From the NCBI GenBank assembly GCA_035275065.1, contig DATENM010000046.1:62001-126000 (forward strand): 64,000 nt of DNA, given 5' to 3'. The notes under the pieces are model-generated. The model was not told where the DNA came from and did no database searches. It was given only the letters and a program-made list of their open reading frames with translations. Every line of letters begins with the position of its first letter. The first letter of the stretch is position 1. Both the position numbers and the translations under genes were made by a program. Shown here one piece after another: positions 1 to 8,821 of this stretch. This DNA is from Blastocatellia bacterium. Lineage in GTDB: Bacteria; Acidobacteriota; Blastocatellia; UBA7656.

Positions 1-464
1 ACGTCGCGGACGCCGTTTTTGGCGATGTATTCGACGATCTCTCTGGCCAGCCGCTCGCGCTCGGGCGGCTTCAGCCCGCGCACAAAGTTCCAGTGTGTCC
101 AGGGCCGATAGCCGGCGATGTCATCCCAGCGCTTCGCCAGGTAAACATTCAGCGCCTGCTTGATCGTCTCTTCCGAGGCGTCTTTCGGAGTGAGCTTCAG
201 CTTCAAGTCCATCGTCACCCGCTGCCAGACGTCGCAGATCAACACATCGGTCAATGTTGGCGGCAGCGGCTCGTGAAACTTAATGCGGTAGTCATAGGTT
301 TCGCGGTCGAGGAAGCCGGAGGCGCGATAAGGCGGCGCTTTGTACTTCTCGATCAGCGGTAACACCTGAGCGGGGGCTGGGGATTGCGCAAACGCCGCAG
401 ATTGCCCCCAGGAGATGCCAACGCATACGCACAGGGCGCAAGCTATCCATCCAAGTCGTTGCAT
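1..464 (-). CDS. Secreted hypothetical protein, 3' part outside the window
   Basis: A reading frame opens at an ATG (complement of 462-464) and stays open to the left edge, giving about 154 codons of an unfinished gene. The N-terminus, MQRLGWIACALCVCVGIS, followed by an alanine-rich stretch, reads as a Sec signal peptide with likely cleavage near AFA-QS, so the product is exported. The mature part is charged and has no membrane segment; it contains WQRVTMDLKLKLTPKDAS and RPWTHWNFVRGLKPPERE. I do not recognise the family. The opposite-strand ORFs here (93-362, 415-606) look like shadows. The next gene upstream on this strand starts at 1627. Confidence 0.7.
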   Translation of the reverse strand, partial: MQRLGWIACALCVCVGISWGQSAAFAQSPAPAQVLPLIEKYKAPPYRASGFLDRETYDYRIKFHEPLPPTLTDVLICDVWQRVTMDLKLKLTPKDASEETIKQALNVYLAKRWDDIAGYRPWTHWNFVRGLKPPERERLAREIVEYIAKNGVRD

Positions 465-595
465 AGATCGACTGATGTTTATCATAACCGGCGCGCGAAC
501 CCAAGCTCATCGCCGCCGACCGCACAATGCTGAGCGGCGCGCCGCACCAGGGTTCGTGTTGCGCGCCGCTCTGCCGGTCGGCCCATTTGGTCGGG

Positions 596-1627
596 TCATG
601 GGGTGACCGTCAGCTTCACGGCATTGGATGAGCCAGCCGGCTCAGGATTGTTGACGATCAGGTCGAAGGAGCCGGGGTTAGGGATGTCGGTGTCTTTAAG
701 ATGCGCGACCAGCACCGTTGAGCTGGTGAAGGTCGCATCCACCTTTTTGCCGCCTAAGTTGACGGTGGAGGACTCGACGAAGCTGGTGCCGGTGATGGTG
801 ACGTCGGCATCAGCCGTTTTGCTTTTGACCGTCGGCGGGGTGATCGAGGTGATTGCGGGCTTGCGATTGCCAGCCGTCGCGGCATCGCCGCCCTTCAGTT
901 TGTCGCTGCGCGGGTCATCCGTCTTAAAGAGGTTGCAAAACACTTCGTTCAGCTTCAGGGCGGCTTGATCCGAGAATAACCCTGCAAGGCCGGCCATAGC
1001 CGCTACGCCGTAGACGCTAATCTGATCGCTGGACACTTGCCCGGTCAGCATCCCGCCGCGCAGCACGAAGTAAAAAATCGCCGCCAGCGCCATGCCCGAG
1101 AAGGGCCGGAGAAAGTACCACCAGAACCACGAGATGTAGATGCGCTGGCTGCCGACGAAGGCAGTATAGGATTTGGCGGCATGGAAGAAACTGCCCAGCG
1201 CCCCGGCCACCATAACGATGCCGAGCAGCCGCACTTCGTCTTGCATGTAGGTGTGGTACTGCCCCCAGAAGAGAAATATCTCGTGGTTCTCATCCCGCTT
1301 GACCCAGAGCTTCAACAGCAGGTAGGCGAGGAGGATGAACACGATCAGCAGGTATAAGCCGAGGAGGTAGGTTTGCCACCACTGCGGGGATTTGGGGCAA
1401 GGCGGGTCCGGGCAGGCGGGCTTGGGGGGAGGCGTAATCGCGAGTTCTATCTTCGCATCCGCCGGGGCTTCGGCGGTGACCTTCTCCGTCGCAGAGGGAG
1501 GCTGGCCAGCCGTCGCGGTCGTGTCCGTCTGTGCTTCCGGTGGGGCGACATCCTTCTTGCTTTCCTCACTGGGAGGCAGTGTGACGGTCGCGTTATTGTT
1601 GTCCTTGTCAGGTGGTTTATCACTCAT
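596..1627 (-). CDS. Membrane protein with C-terminal IPT/TIG domain
   Basis: The 343-residue product begins with a Pro/Ala/Thr-rich soluble stretch (residues 1-80) without a signal peptide. Four or so hydrophobic helices follow: about 85-108 (TYLLGLYLLIVFILLAYLLL), 133-150, 165-190 and 203-220. The last ~90 residues start KPAITSITPPTVKSKTADADVTITG and read as an IPT/TIG immunoglobulin-like domain, a fold used for protein or carbohydrate contacts. The function is unknown. The ATG at 1627 is the only good start. The gene stands alone between the edge fragment and a long intergenic region. Confidence 0.75.
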   Translation of the reverse strand: MSDKPPDKDNNNATVTLPPSEESKKDVAPPEAQTDTTATAGQPPSATEKVTAEAPADAKIELAITPPPKPACPDPPCPKSPQWWQTYLLGLYLLIVFILLAYLLLKLWVKRDENHEIFLFWGQYHTYMQDEVRLLGIVMVAGALGSFFHAAKSYTAFVGSQRIYISWFWWYFLRPFSGMALAAIFYFVLRGGMLTGQVSSDQISVYGVAAMAGLAGLFSDQAALKLNEVFCNLFKTDDPRSDKLKGGDAATAGNRKPAITSITPPTVKSKTADADVTITGTSFVESSTVNLGGKKVDATFTSSTVLVAHLKDTDIPNPGSFDLIVNNPEPAGSSNAVKLTVTP

Positions 1628-2093
1628 CGTTCTACCTCGCTAAGCCAAGATTTAATGTGCTCAGGCCTCTGTCCAGATGAAAGCCCTGTTTCCGCCTAAG
1701 GCACGCCAGGCCGGATTTGCTCTATCGTCAGTTTTTTATAACGCCGGGTGACGTTATAATGCGCCAAACCCTTCGGCGGCGGGATCAACAGAAATTGGTC
1801 TTAGTTATAAAAACTGCACAATACCGTGAGGGTTACGACAAACGCCGCACGGATCATGTACCGGACGGATTGATTGTCAATGCGAGTCGCGCGACCGTAC
1901 GCCCTCCGAATGTGTTCCACACCCGGCGAAGCTGGACACTCAACCGCCAGCTTACACTCTATTAGTGTATGTACTTTCGCGGATAAACATTTCAAAGCAG
2001 ATTCCCACATCCCGCTTAATTCGACCTCACAAAATTGATACAATGCCCGGCGCCTGGTCCAAACCGTTCAAGAATCTTGAGAGGTGATAGACG
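1628..2093. other. Intergenic region of about 465 bp
   Basis: No convincing gene is seen between the start of the TIG-domain gene and the divergent PQQ dehydrogenase gene; the short ORFs here have no RBS or recognisable product. The stretch is more AT-rich than its neighbours. It holds a perfect 8-bp inverted repeat (1736-1759) and a weak sigma70-like pair, TTAATT at 2016-2021 and TACAAT at 2039-2044 with 17 bp between, pointing toward the dehydrogenase gene. Confidence 0.5.
1736..1759. promoter_or_regulatory. Perfect inverted repeat, possible operator
   Basis: TTATAACG (1736-1743) and CGTTATAA (1752-1759) are exact reverse complements separated by 8 bp. The half-site spacing (about 16 bp centre to centre) suits a dimeric repressor on one face of the helix. 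It lies about 110 bp upstream of the minus-strand gene start at 1627 and 335 bp upstream of the plus-strand start at 2094. No T-run follows, so it is not an obvious terminator. The ligand and regulator are unknown. Confidence 0.35.
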
Positions 2094-4178
2094 ATGAAGC
2101 GACGCATTCAACTCGCGCTCCTGCTGTTTGCCCTTTGCTGCTCGTTCTTGCTGCCCGCGCAGCAGGCGCAACATAACGAACGCTCGCAGGCGACCAAGAA
2201 AATAGACGACGCCGCGTTGCGCAACGCCGACCAGAAGAAAGCCGATTGGCTGACGCACGGGCGCAACTATGCCGAGACGCGCTTCAGCCCGCTCCAGCAG
2301 ATCAACGCCGCGAACGTCAAAACCCTCGGCCTCGCATGGGCCTTCGACGCCGAGACGACGCGCGGGTTGGAAGCGACGCCCATCGTCGTTGACGGCGTCA
2401 TCTACACGACCGGGAGCTGGAGCATCGTTTATGCGCTCGATGCGCGCACGGGCCAGTTGCTCTGGAAGTACGACCCGAAGGTGCCGGGCGCGTACGGGCA
2501 GCGCGCCTGTTGCGACGTGGTCAATCGCGGCGTCGCCGTCTACAAGGGCCGAGTCTATGTCGGCGCGCTCGACGGGCGGCTGATTGCTTTGGATGCCGCC
2601 ACCGGCACGCCGGTCTGGTCGGTCGTCACCGTAGACCAGTCGCAGCCTTACACGATCACCGGCGCGCCGCGCATCGTCAAAGGCCGCGTGCTGATCGGCA
2701 ACGGCGGCGCCGAGTTCGGGGTCCGCGGTTACCTTTCGGCTTATGATGCCGACACAGGCCGTCTCGCATGGCGCTTCTACACCGTGCCGGGTGATCCGTC
2801 GAAGCCATTCGAGTCGCCAGCAATGGCGCGCGCCGCCAAGACCTGGAACGGCGAGTGGTGGAAGATAGGCGGCGGCGGCGGCACGGTCTGGGATTCGATG
2901 GCTTACGACCCGGAGCTCGACCTGCTCTACGTCGGCACCGGCAACGGCTCGCCGTGGAATCAAAATGTCCGCAGCCCCGGCGGCGGCGATAATCTCTATC
3001 TCTCTTCAATCCTCGCGCTCAAGCCCGACTCGGGCGAGCTGGTCTGGCACTATCAAACGACGCCGGGCGAAAACTGGGACTTCACGGCGACGCAGCACAT
3101 CATCCTTGCCGACCTCGACATGGGCGGGCGCAAGCGCAAGGTGCTGATGCAAGCGCCGAAGAACGGCTTCTTCTACGTCCTCGACCGCGTGACCGGCGAG
3201 CTGCTTTCCGCCGAAGCCTATGTGCCGATGAACTGGGCGACCGGCGTTGATAAGAAGACGGGCCGGCCTATCGAAAACCCGGCGGCGCGTTACAAAGACA
3301 CCTTGACCATCGTGAAGCCCGGCCCGATTGGCGGCCACAACTGGCAGCCGATGTCTTTCAACCCGCAGACCGGGCTGGTCTACATCCCTGCGCAAGACCC
3401 GTTCTTTGGTTACGCCGGCGAGAAGAAGTTTCAATATCGGCCCGGCTCGTGGAATACCGGCAGCGACTTTTCGCTATTGAAAGCGGTGCCGCCGGTCGTG
3501 CCCACGGGCCACCTGCTGGCCTGGGACCCTGTGGCGCAGAAAGAGCGCTGGCGCGTGCCCTACAAGACGATCTGGAACGGCGGCACGTTGACGACTGCCG
3601 GCAACCTCGTCTTTCAAGGCACGGCGGATGGGCGCTTCGTCGCTTACTCGGCAGACAAAGGCGAGAAGCTCTGGGAGGTGACGGTTGGCACAGGCATCAT
3701 CGCCGCGCCGGTGACCTATGAAGTCGACGGTGTGCAGTACGTCTCGGTGATGGCGGGATGGGGCGGCGCGGCGGCGCTGGTCGGCGGCGTCGAAAGCGGG
3801 CGCGCCAACGGCGCAGGAATGTTGCTGACCTTTGCGCTGAACGCCAAACAGACGATGCCCGACACGTTCAGCCGGCGGCTCCAGCCGGTGACGCCGATTG
3901 AATTCACCGCCGCGCCGGAACAAGTCGCCGCCGGCGCGGGGCTGTTCGCGCAGTGGTGCGCCTCCTGTCACGGGCTGGTCGGCATCAGCGGCGGCGCGAC
4001 CCCCGACCTGCGTTATTCGGCGGCGTCGGTCTTTGATCACTACAAAGAAATTCTCCTTGAAGGCAAGAACCTGGCGCGCGGCATGCCGTCGTTCAAAGAG
4101 TGGCTGACGGCGGACGACGTCGAAGCGATTCGCGCCTACCTCCTCAAGCGCCGCGCCGACCTCAGCATCAAGCAATGA
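2094..4178 (+). CDS. PQQ-dependent quinohemoprotein alcohol dehydrogenase
   Basis: This 694-residue exported protein oxidises alcohols in the periplasm with pyrroloquinoline quinone and passes electrons to its own haem c. It has a Sec signal peptide (residues 1-24), an eight-bladed beta-propeller with tryptophan-docking repeats such as [15 protein letters not shown], the adjacent cysteines C139-C140 typical of the PQQ site, and the segment [10 protein letters not shown] in which D329 is the expected catalytic Asp. A C-terminal cytochrome c domain carries CASCHG (C622, C625, H626). Position D+2 is Thr331, not the Asp seen in lanthanide-dependent enzymes, so a calcium enzyme is inferred. An RBS (GAGAGGTG) precedes the ATG. 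No PQQ biosynthesis gene is nearby. Confidence 0.92.
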   Translation: MKRRIQLALLLFALCCSFLLPAQQAQHNERSQATKKIDDAALRNADQKKADWLTHGRNYAETRFSPLQQINAANVKTLGLAWAFDAETTRGLEATPIVVDGVIYTTGSWSIVYALDARTGQLLWKYDPKVPGAYGQRACCDVVNRGVAVYKGRVYVGALDGRLIALDAATGTPVWSVVTVDQSQPYTITGAPRIVKGRVLIGNGGAEFGVRGYLSAYDADTGRLAWRFYTVPGDPSKPFESPAMARAAKTWNGEWWKIGGGGGTVWDSMAYDPELDLLYVGTGNGSPWNQNVRSPGGGDNLYLSSILALKPDSGELVWHYQTTPGENWDFTATQHIILADLDMGGRKRKVLMQAPKNGFFYVLDRVTGELLSAEAYVPMNWATGVDKKTGRPIENPAARYKDTLTIVKPGPIGGHNWQPMSFNPQTGLVYIPAQDPFFGYAGEKKFQYRPGSWNTGSDFSLLKAVPPVVPTGHLLAWDPVAQKERWRVPYKTIWNGGTLTTAGNLVFQGTADGRFVAYSADKGEKLWEVTVGTGIIAAPVTYEVDGVQYVSVMAGWGGAAALVGGVESGRANGAGMLLTFALNAKQTMPDTFSRRLQPVTPIEFTAAPEQVAAGAGLFAQWCASCHGLVGISGGATPDLRYSAASVFDHYKEILLEGKNLARGMPSFKEWLTADDVEAIRAYLLKRRADLSIKQ

Positions 4179-4189
4179 GCCATAAGATC

Positions 4190-4253
4190 ACCGCAGAGGA
4201 CACAGAGGGGCGCAGAGGATAAGCCCTCTGCGCCCCTCTGTGTCCTCTGCGGT
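4190..4253. repeat. Perfect 29-bp inverted repeat (CAGAGG type)
   Basis: Positions 4190-4218 and 4225-4253 are exact reverse complements around a 6-base loop. Each arm is itself built from 8-9 bp units around CAGAGG. It sits 12 bp after the dehydrogenase stop codon and before the CDF gene. It can form a very stable hairpin but has no T-run, so it is a repeat element that may also protect or end the transcript. A related element is at 60125-60198. Confidence 0.9.
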
Positions 4254-4308
4254 TTCTACTGACCGTACAGGCTTGCAGGTCACCGGCCATTGCGCATAGC
4301 TTAGAAGC

Positions 4309-5298
4309 ATGACCGGCGTTGATGCGAAACAGCGGATTGCCGCCGCGCACCGCGACGAGGCGGCGGCAAAGAATCAGGCGGCGCGGTTATCCATCCTCGC
4401 CGCCGCCTTCCTCATCGCCATCAAATCGATCACCGGCTTGCTCACCGGCTCGATCAGCGTCTGGGCGTCGCTGCTCGATTCGCTGATGGACATCTTCGCC
4501 TCGGTGGTCAACTTCTTCGCGGTGCGCGCGGCGGCGCGGCCCGCCGACGAAGATCACACCTACGGTCACGGCAAGGCCGAATCGCTCGCCGGATTGTTCC
4601 AGGCTATGGTAATCACGGCGTCGGGCCTCTTCCTGATCCGCGAAGCGATCAAGCGCATCCGCGAGCCGCGCGAGATCGCTTCTGAATGGCTCGGCATCGG
4701 CACGATGGCCATCGCCATCGGGGTGAGCCTGGCGCTGGTGGCGCGCTTGCGCAAAGTCGCTCGCGACACGGAATCGCCGGCGATGGCTGCGGACGCCGTG
4801 CATTATGCGTCGGACATCTACACCAACGGCAGCGCCCTGGTGGCGCTCGCCGTGGTTTACTTCAGCGGCTGGAAGATCGTTGACCCGCTCATCTCGATTA
4901 CGATTTCGCTCTACATCCTCTGGTCGGCGTTCACGGTGGCGCGCGAAGCCGTAGACATTCTGATGGATCGTCGCTTGCCGCAAGAGATCGATGAGCAAGT
5001 CGCCGCCGTCGTCAGCCGTTATCAAGGACAAGGCGTCTTTGGCTTCCACGATCTGCGAACGCGACGTTCGGGCTCGCTGAAGTTCATTGACCTGCACCTC
5101 GACGTCGAGCGCCGCCTGACCTTCGAGCAGGCGCACGCCGTATCGGTGCGCGTGCTGCGCGAGATCGAAGCCGAAATCCCGCGCTCGCGCGTCAGCATCC
5201 ATACTGACCCCGCGGAGAAGGAAGGGCTAAGTAGGCAGGAAGCAGGAAGCAGGAGGCAGGCTGACGTTGCAAAAGATCAGCATCAGCAGAATAGCTGA
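4309..5298 (+). CDS. Cation diffusion facilitator (CDF/FieF-like) metal transporter
   Basis: The product is an inner-membrane exporter of divalent metals such as Zn, Fe or Mn in exchange for protons. It has about six transmembrane helices. The metal site is visible as the D-x-x-x-D pair in LLDSLMD of helix 2 and HYASD of helix 5, matching the FieF pattern. The cytoplasmic domain (residues ~200-305) includes SLKFIDLHLDVE and the conserved H of VSIHTDP. The last ~20 residues (SRQEAGSRRQ...) are not family sequence: they are encoded by the GCAGGA repeat element that begins at 5233, so the native stop seems to have been lost to the repeat. Confidence 0.9.
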   Translation: MTGVDAKQRIAAAHRDEAAAKNQAARLSILAAAFLIAIKSITGLLTGSISVWASLLDSLMDIFASVVNFFAVRAAARPADEDHTYGHGKAESLAGLFQAMVITASGLFLIREAIKRIREPREIASEWLGIGTMAIAIGVSLALVARLRKVARDTESPAMAADAVHYASDIYTNGSALVALAVVYFSGWKIVDPLISITISLYILWSAFTVAREAVDILMDRRLPQEIDEQVAAVVSRYQGQGVFGFHDLRTRRSGSLKFIDLHLDVERRLTFEQAHAVSVRVLREIEAEIPRSRVSIHTDPAEKEGLSRQEAGSRRQADVAKDQHQQNS

Positions 5299-5344
5299 AA
5301 ATCAAATCAAGAACTGCCTCCTGCCTCCTGCCTCCTGCTTCCTG
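5233..5344. repeat. Palindromic heptamer repeat element, GGCAGGA type (copy 1)
   Basis: The left arm (5233-5259) is a run of 7-bp units GCAGGAA/GCAGGAG. The right arm (5313-5344) is the inverted version, beginning ACTGCCTCCTGCC. The core between them is about 53 bp and looks unique. The left arm lies inside the 3' end of the CDF gene. Two further copies with different cores are at 33629-33746 and 45449-45602. Function unknown. Confidence 0.9.
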
Positions 5345-5361
5345 GCTCTCAGCCCCGCTTC

Positions 5362-5370
5362 TGCTACAAT
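5362..5370 (+). promoter_or_regulatory. Extended -10 promoter candidate
   Basis: TGCTACAAT (5362-5370) fits an extended -10 element (TGn plus TACAAT). No good -35 is seen at the right distance, which is common for extended -10 promoters. It lies about 60 bp before the GTG start of the BNR-repeat protein and directly after the repeat element at 5233-5344. Confidence 0.35.
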
Positions 5371-5430
5371 ACGCCTCGCGCCCGGCCAGTGGCGGCGCGT
5401 AATCTCTCAAACATCTCCCGGAGGTGAAGC

Positions 5431-8400
5431 GTGAACCGAGTGCGCTCGCTTTGGCTTGTCGCCTGTTGCTTCTTGATTATCTTTTGTATCCCTTCTTCGA
5501 TCCTCGCGCAGTCGTTCGATCAAACGCTCTATCAGGGCATGAAGTGGCGCATGATCGGCCCGCATCGCGGCGGGCGCACGGTCGGCGCGGTCGGTGTGCC
5601 GGGGCAGCCGAATCTTTTTTATATCGGCGTCAATAACGGCGGCGTCTGGCGCACGGATGATTATGGGCGCACCTGGCAGCCGATCTTCGATGACCAGCCG
5701 ACCGGCTCAATCGGCGCGCTGGCGGTCGCGCCGTCAAACCCCAGCATCATCTATGTCGGCAGCGGCGAAGGCTTGCAGCGCCCTGACCTGTCGGTCGGCG
5801 ACGGCATGTATAAATCAACCGACGCGGGGCGAACGTGGCAGCACCTCGGCCTGCGCGACGGCCAGCAGATCGGCGCCATCATCGTTGATCCGAAGGACGC
5901 CAATCGTTTGTTCGTTGCCGTGCTCGGCCACCCTTACGGAGCCAACCAGGAGCGCGGCGTCTATCGCTCGATCAACGGCGGCCAGTCGTTTGAGAAGGTG
6001 CTTTACAAAGACGAGAACACCGGCGCGATTGCCCTGGCGTTCGACCCCGTGAATGCGCAGACCGTCTATGCCGATCTCTGGTCGGCGCGGCAGGGGCCGT
6101 GGGAGAACGGCCAGTGGCAGGGGCCGATGAGCGGCCTTTACAAATCTACCGACGGCGGCGCGACCTGGCGGCAATTAACCAAAGGTCTGCCGACCTTTGA
6201 GCAAGGGCTGGGGCGCATCGGGTTTTCGGTCGCGCCCGGCAACGCCAACCGACTCTATGCGACCGTGGATGCAGGGCCGCAGTTCGGCGGCCTCTACGCT
6301 TCGGACGATGCGGGCGAGAGTTGGCGGCGGGTCAACGAAGACCCGCGGCTGTGGGGGCGCGGCTCGGACTTTGCGGAAGTCAAAGCCGACCCCAGGGACG
6401 CCAACGTCGTCTATGTCGCCAACGTCGCGACTTATAAATCAACCGATGGCGGCGCCAGCTTCACGGCGTGGAAGGGCGCGCCGGGCGGCGACGATTATCA
6501 CACCATCTGGATCAACCCGGATAACTCGCAGGTCATTCTGCTCGCCAGCGATCAAGGGGCAGTCATCACCGTCAACGGCGGGCGCACCTGGAGCAGTTGG
6601 TACAACCAGCCGACGGCGCAGTTTTATCATGTCATCACCGACAACCAGTTTCCTTACTGGGTCTATGGCGGCCAGCAGGAGAGCGGCTCGGCAGGCGTCG
6701 CCTCGCGTGGCAATGACGGGCAGATTACCTTTCGTGAATGGCATCCCGTAGGCGTCGAAGAGTATGGCTACGTCGCGCCCGACCCGCTCAACCCGAACAT
6801 CATCTACGGCGGCAAGGCGAGCCGTTATGATCGCACCACCGGGCAGACTGAAAACATCGCGCCCGAAGCCGTGCGCAGCGGCAAGTATCGCTTCCTGCGC
6901 ACCTCGCCGATCATGTTTTCGCCGACCGACCCGCGCGTGCTTTATCTTGCCGGCAACGTATTGTTCAAGACGACCAGCGGCGGCAAGAGATGGGAAGTCA
7001 TCAGCCCTGATCTTTCGCGCGAACAGCCCGACGTGCCCGCGAGCATCGGCGTCTTTAGCACGCCCGATCTTGCACGGATGCCGCGACGCGGCGTGATCTA
7101 CGCGCTCGGCCCATCATACAAAGACGGCGACACGATCTGGGCCGGCACGGATGATGGACTGGTACACCTGACACGCGATGGCGGCAAGTCATGGCAGAAC
7201 GTCACGCCACCGCAGTTGACGGCGTGGAGCAAGGTCTCGCAGATTGACGCCAGCCACTTCGACAGCAACACGGCTTACATCGCCGTCAACCGCATACGGC
7301 TCGACGACATGCGCCCGCACATCTACCGCACGCGCGACGGCGGCAAGAGCTGGACAGAGATTGTGCGCGGCTTGCCCGATGACCCGATCAACACGGTGCG
7401 CGAAGATCACGAGCGCCGCGGCTTGCTGTTTTGCGGCAGCGAGCGCGCCGTCTTCGTATCGTTCAACGATGGCGACGACTGGCAGCCGCTCAGGTTGAAC
7501 ATGCCCGCAAGCTCGATACGCGATCTGGTCATCCACAACGATGATGTCGTCGTCGGCACGCACGGGCGGTCGTTCTGGATTCTGGACGACATCACGCCGC
7601 TTCGGCAGGCCAGCGCCCAGGTCGCTGCGGCAGACGCCTACCTCTTCGCGCCGCAAGTGGCGTATCGCATCAAGCGCAACACCAACACAGACACGCCGCT
7701 GCCGCCCGAAGAGCCCGCCGGCCAGAACCCGCCCGACGGCGCGATCATCAATTACTATCTGAAAGCGAACGCGGCGACGCCCATCACGCTTGAGATATTC
7801 GACCACGATGGCAAGCTGGTGCGCCGCTTTGCGAGCGATGACCAGCCGGAGCCTGTCAGAGAAAAAGAGCTGGCCATTCCGACCTACTGGATACGCCCGC
7901 CGCAACGGCTGGCCACGGAAGCCGGGATGCAGCGCTTCGTCTGGGATTTGCACTATCCGCCGCCGCCCGCCGAGCGCCGCGCGTATCCGATTTCGGCAAT
8001 CTACCGCGATACGCCGAGCGAGCCGATGGGGCCGGCGGTCTTGCCCGGCAGCTACACCGTAAAGCTGACCGCCGGTGGCAAGAGTTACACGCAGCCGCTC
8101 GTCGTCAAGATCGATCCGCGCGTCATGACACCCGCGGAAGGGCTGGCCCAACAATTCAATCTTTCAATGCAATGCTACGAAGGGCTACTGCGTTTGAGCC
8201 CGGCGCTTGTGCAGGCGCGGCAGTTGCGCGGCCAACTGAAGTCGCTCGGCGAGCAGGCTCCGAAAGGCGCGGTTGCCGAAGCCGTCGCGGCGCTTGATAA
8301 GAATGCGGCGGCGCTGGCCGGCAGCGCGCCGGGGTTCGGGCGCGGCGGCGCTGGCGCAATGAGTCTATCGCGGGCGATGGCGGAGCTAACGGCGCTGCTT

Positions 8401-8583
8401 GAAAGCCTGCAAGCCGCCGACGTAGCGCCGACCACACAGGCCGCCGCCGCCGTCAATCAACTGCAACCGGCGGTCGCCGACCTGGCGGCGCGCTGGGAGG
8501 CAATCAAAGGCGGCGACTTGAAGACGCTCAACGAGCAATTGCGGCGAGCCGGGCTGAAACCGCTCACCGTTGATCCCCGGTAA
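5431..8583 (+). CDS. Large exported BNR/Sortilin-type beta-propeller protein
   Basis: The 1,050-residue protein has a Sec signal peptide (residues 1-27, ending ILAQS). Repeated Asp-box motifs (S/T-x-D-x-G-x-T-W) follow, for example STDAGRTW, STDGGATW and TRDGGKSW, which mark the propeller fold of Sortilin/VPS10 and BNR-repeat proteins. A beta-rich region (~760-890) and an alanine-rich helical tail follow. Such proteins are abundant in Acidobacteriota and probably bind or process extracellular polymers; no catalytic residues can be assigned, so no enzyme is claimed. The start is GTG at 5431 with GGAGGTG just upstream. The gene appears monocistronic and ends in a hairpin at 8598-8635. Confidence 0.85.
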   Translation: MNRVRSLWLVACCFLIIFCIPSSILAQSFDQTLYQGMKWRMIGPHRGGRTVGAVGVPGQPNLFYIGVNNGGVWRTDDYGRTWQPIFDDQPTGSIGALAVAPSNPSIIYVGSGEGLQRPDLSVGDGMYKSTDAGRTWQHLGLRDGQQIGAIIVDPKDANRLFVAVLGHPYGANQERGVYRSINGGQSFEKVLYKDENTGAIALAFDPVNAQTVYADLWSARQGPWENGQWQGPMSGLYKSTDGGATWRQLTKGLPTFEQGLGRIGFSVAPGNANRLYATVDAGPQFGGLYASDDAGESWRRVNEDPRLWGRGSDFAEVKADPRDANVVYVANVATYKSTDGGASFTAWKGAPGGDDYHTIWINPDNSQVILLASDQGAVITVNGGRTWSSWYNQPTAQFYHVITDNQFPYWVYGGQQESGSAGVASRGNDGQITFREWHPVGVEEYGYVAPDPLNPNIIYGGKASRYDRTTGQTENIAPEAVRSGKYRFLRTSPIMFSPTDPRVLYLAGNVLFKTTSGGKRWEVISPDLSREQPDVPASIGVFSTPDLARMPRRGVIYALGPSYKDGDTIWAGTDDGLVHLTRDGGKSWQNVTPPQLTAWSKVSQIDASHFDSNTAYIAVNRIRLDDMRPHIYRTRDGGKSWTEIVRGLPDDPINTVREDHERRGLLFCGSERAVFVSFNDGDDWQPLRLNMPASSIRDLVIHNDDVVVGTHGRSFWILDDITPLRQASAQVAAADAYLFAPQVAYRIKRNTNTDTPLPPEEPAGQNPPDGAIINYYLKANAATPITLEIFDHDGKLVRRFASDDQPEPVREKELAIPTYWIRPPQRLATEAGMQRFVWDLHYPPPPAERRAYPISAIYRDTPSEPMGPAVLPGSYTVKLTAGGKSYTQPLVVKIDPRVMTPAEGLAQQFNLSMQCYEGLLRLSPALVQARQLRGQLKSLGEQAPKGAVAEAVAALDKNAAALAGSAPGFGRGGAGAMSLSRAMAELTALLESLQAADVAPTTQAAAAVNQLQPAVADLAARWEAIKGGDLKTLNEQLRRAGLKPLTVDPR

Positions 8584-8597
8584 GAGCGACTGCTGAA

Positions 8598-8635
8598 ATG
8601 GCTGCTGGTCGGAAGAGAGCCCGGTCAGCAGCCAT
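8598..8635. terminator. Hairpin after the BNR-protein gene
   Basis: ATGGCTGCTG (8598-8607) pairs exactly with CAGCAGCCAT (8626-8635), with a further CGG/CCG pairing inside. It starts 15 bp after the stop codon. There is no T-run after it, so intrinsic termination is uncertain; it may act as a 3'-end stabiliser. The stretch from here to 8821 holds no supported gene. Confidence 0.45.
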
Positions 8636-8821
8636 CAGGGTTGTGCAGCGGTTTGAGCATGAAAGTCAGGCCGGGGCGGTCGCTCAATTGAACGGCTCGA
8701 CCTTGATGCGCTTGCCCTCGATTCCGAACGACAAGTTATCCACCAGATTGCCATCGGCGATGATGAGTAATCAGATCATCATCGCGGGTGCCACCGTCAG
8801 GCGAATGCAAGCATTTGCCGT

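Noticed and set aside
2016..2963. Minus-strand ORF of 315 residues
   Set aside because: It overlaps the start of the PQQ dehydrogenase and has shadow-like composition.
5233..5344. CRISPR-like array in the GCAGGA repeats
   Set aside because: Units are 7 bp and contiguous without spacers, and the arms are inverted to each other.
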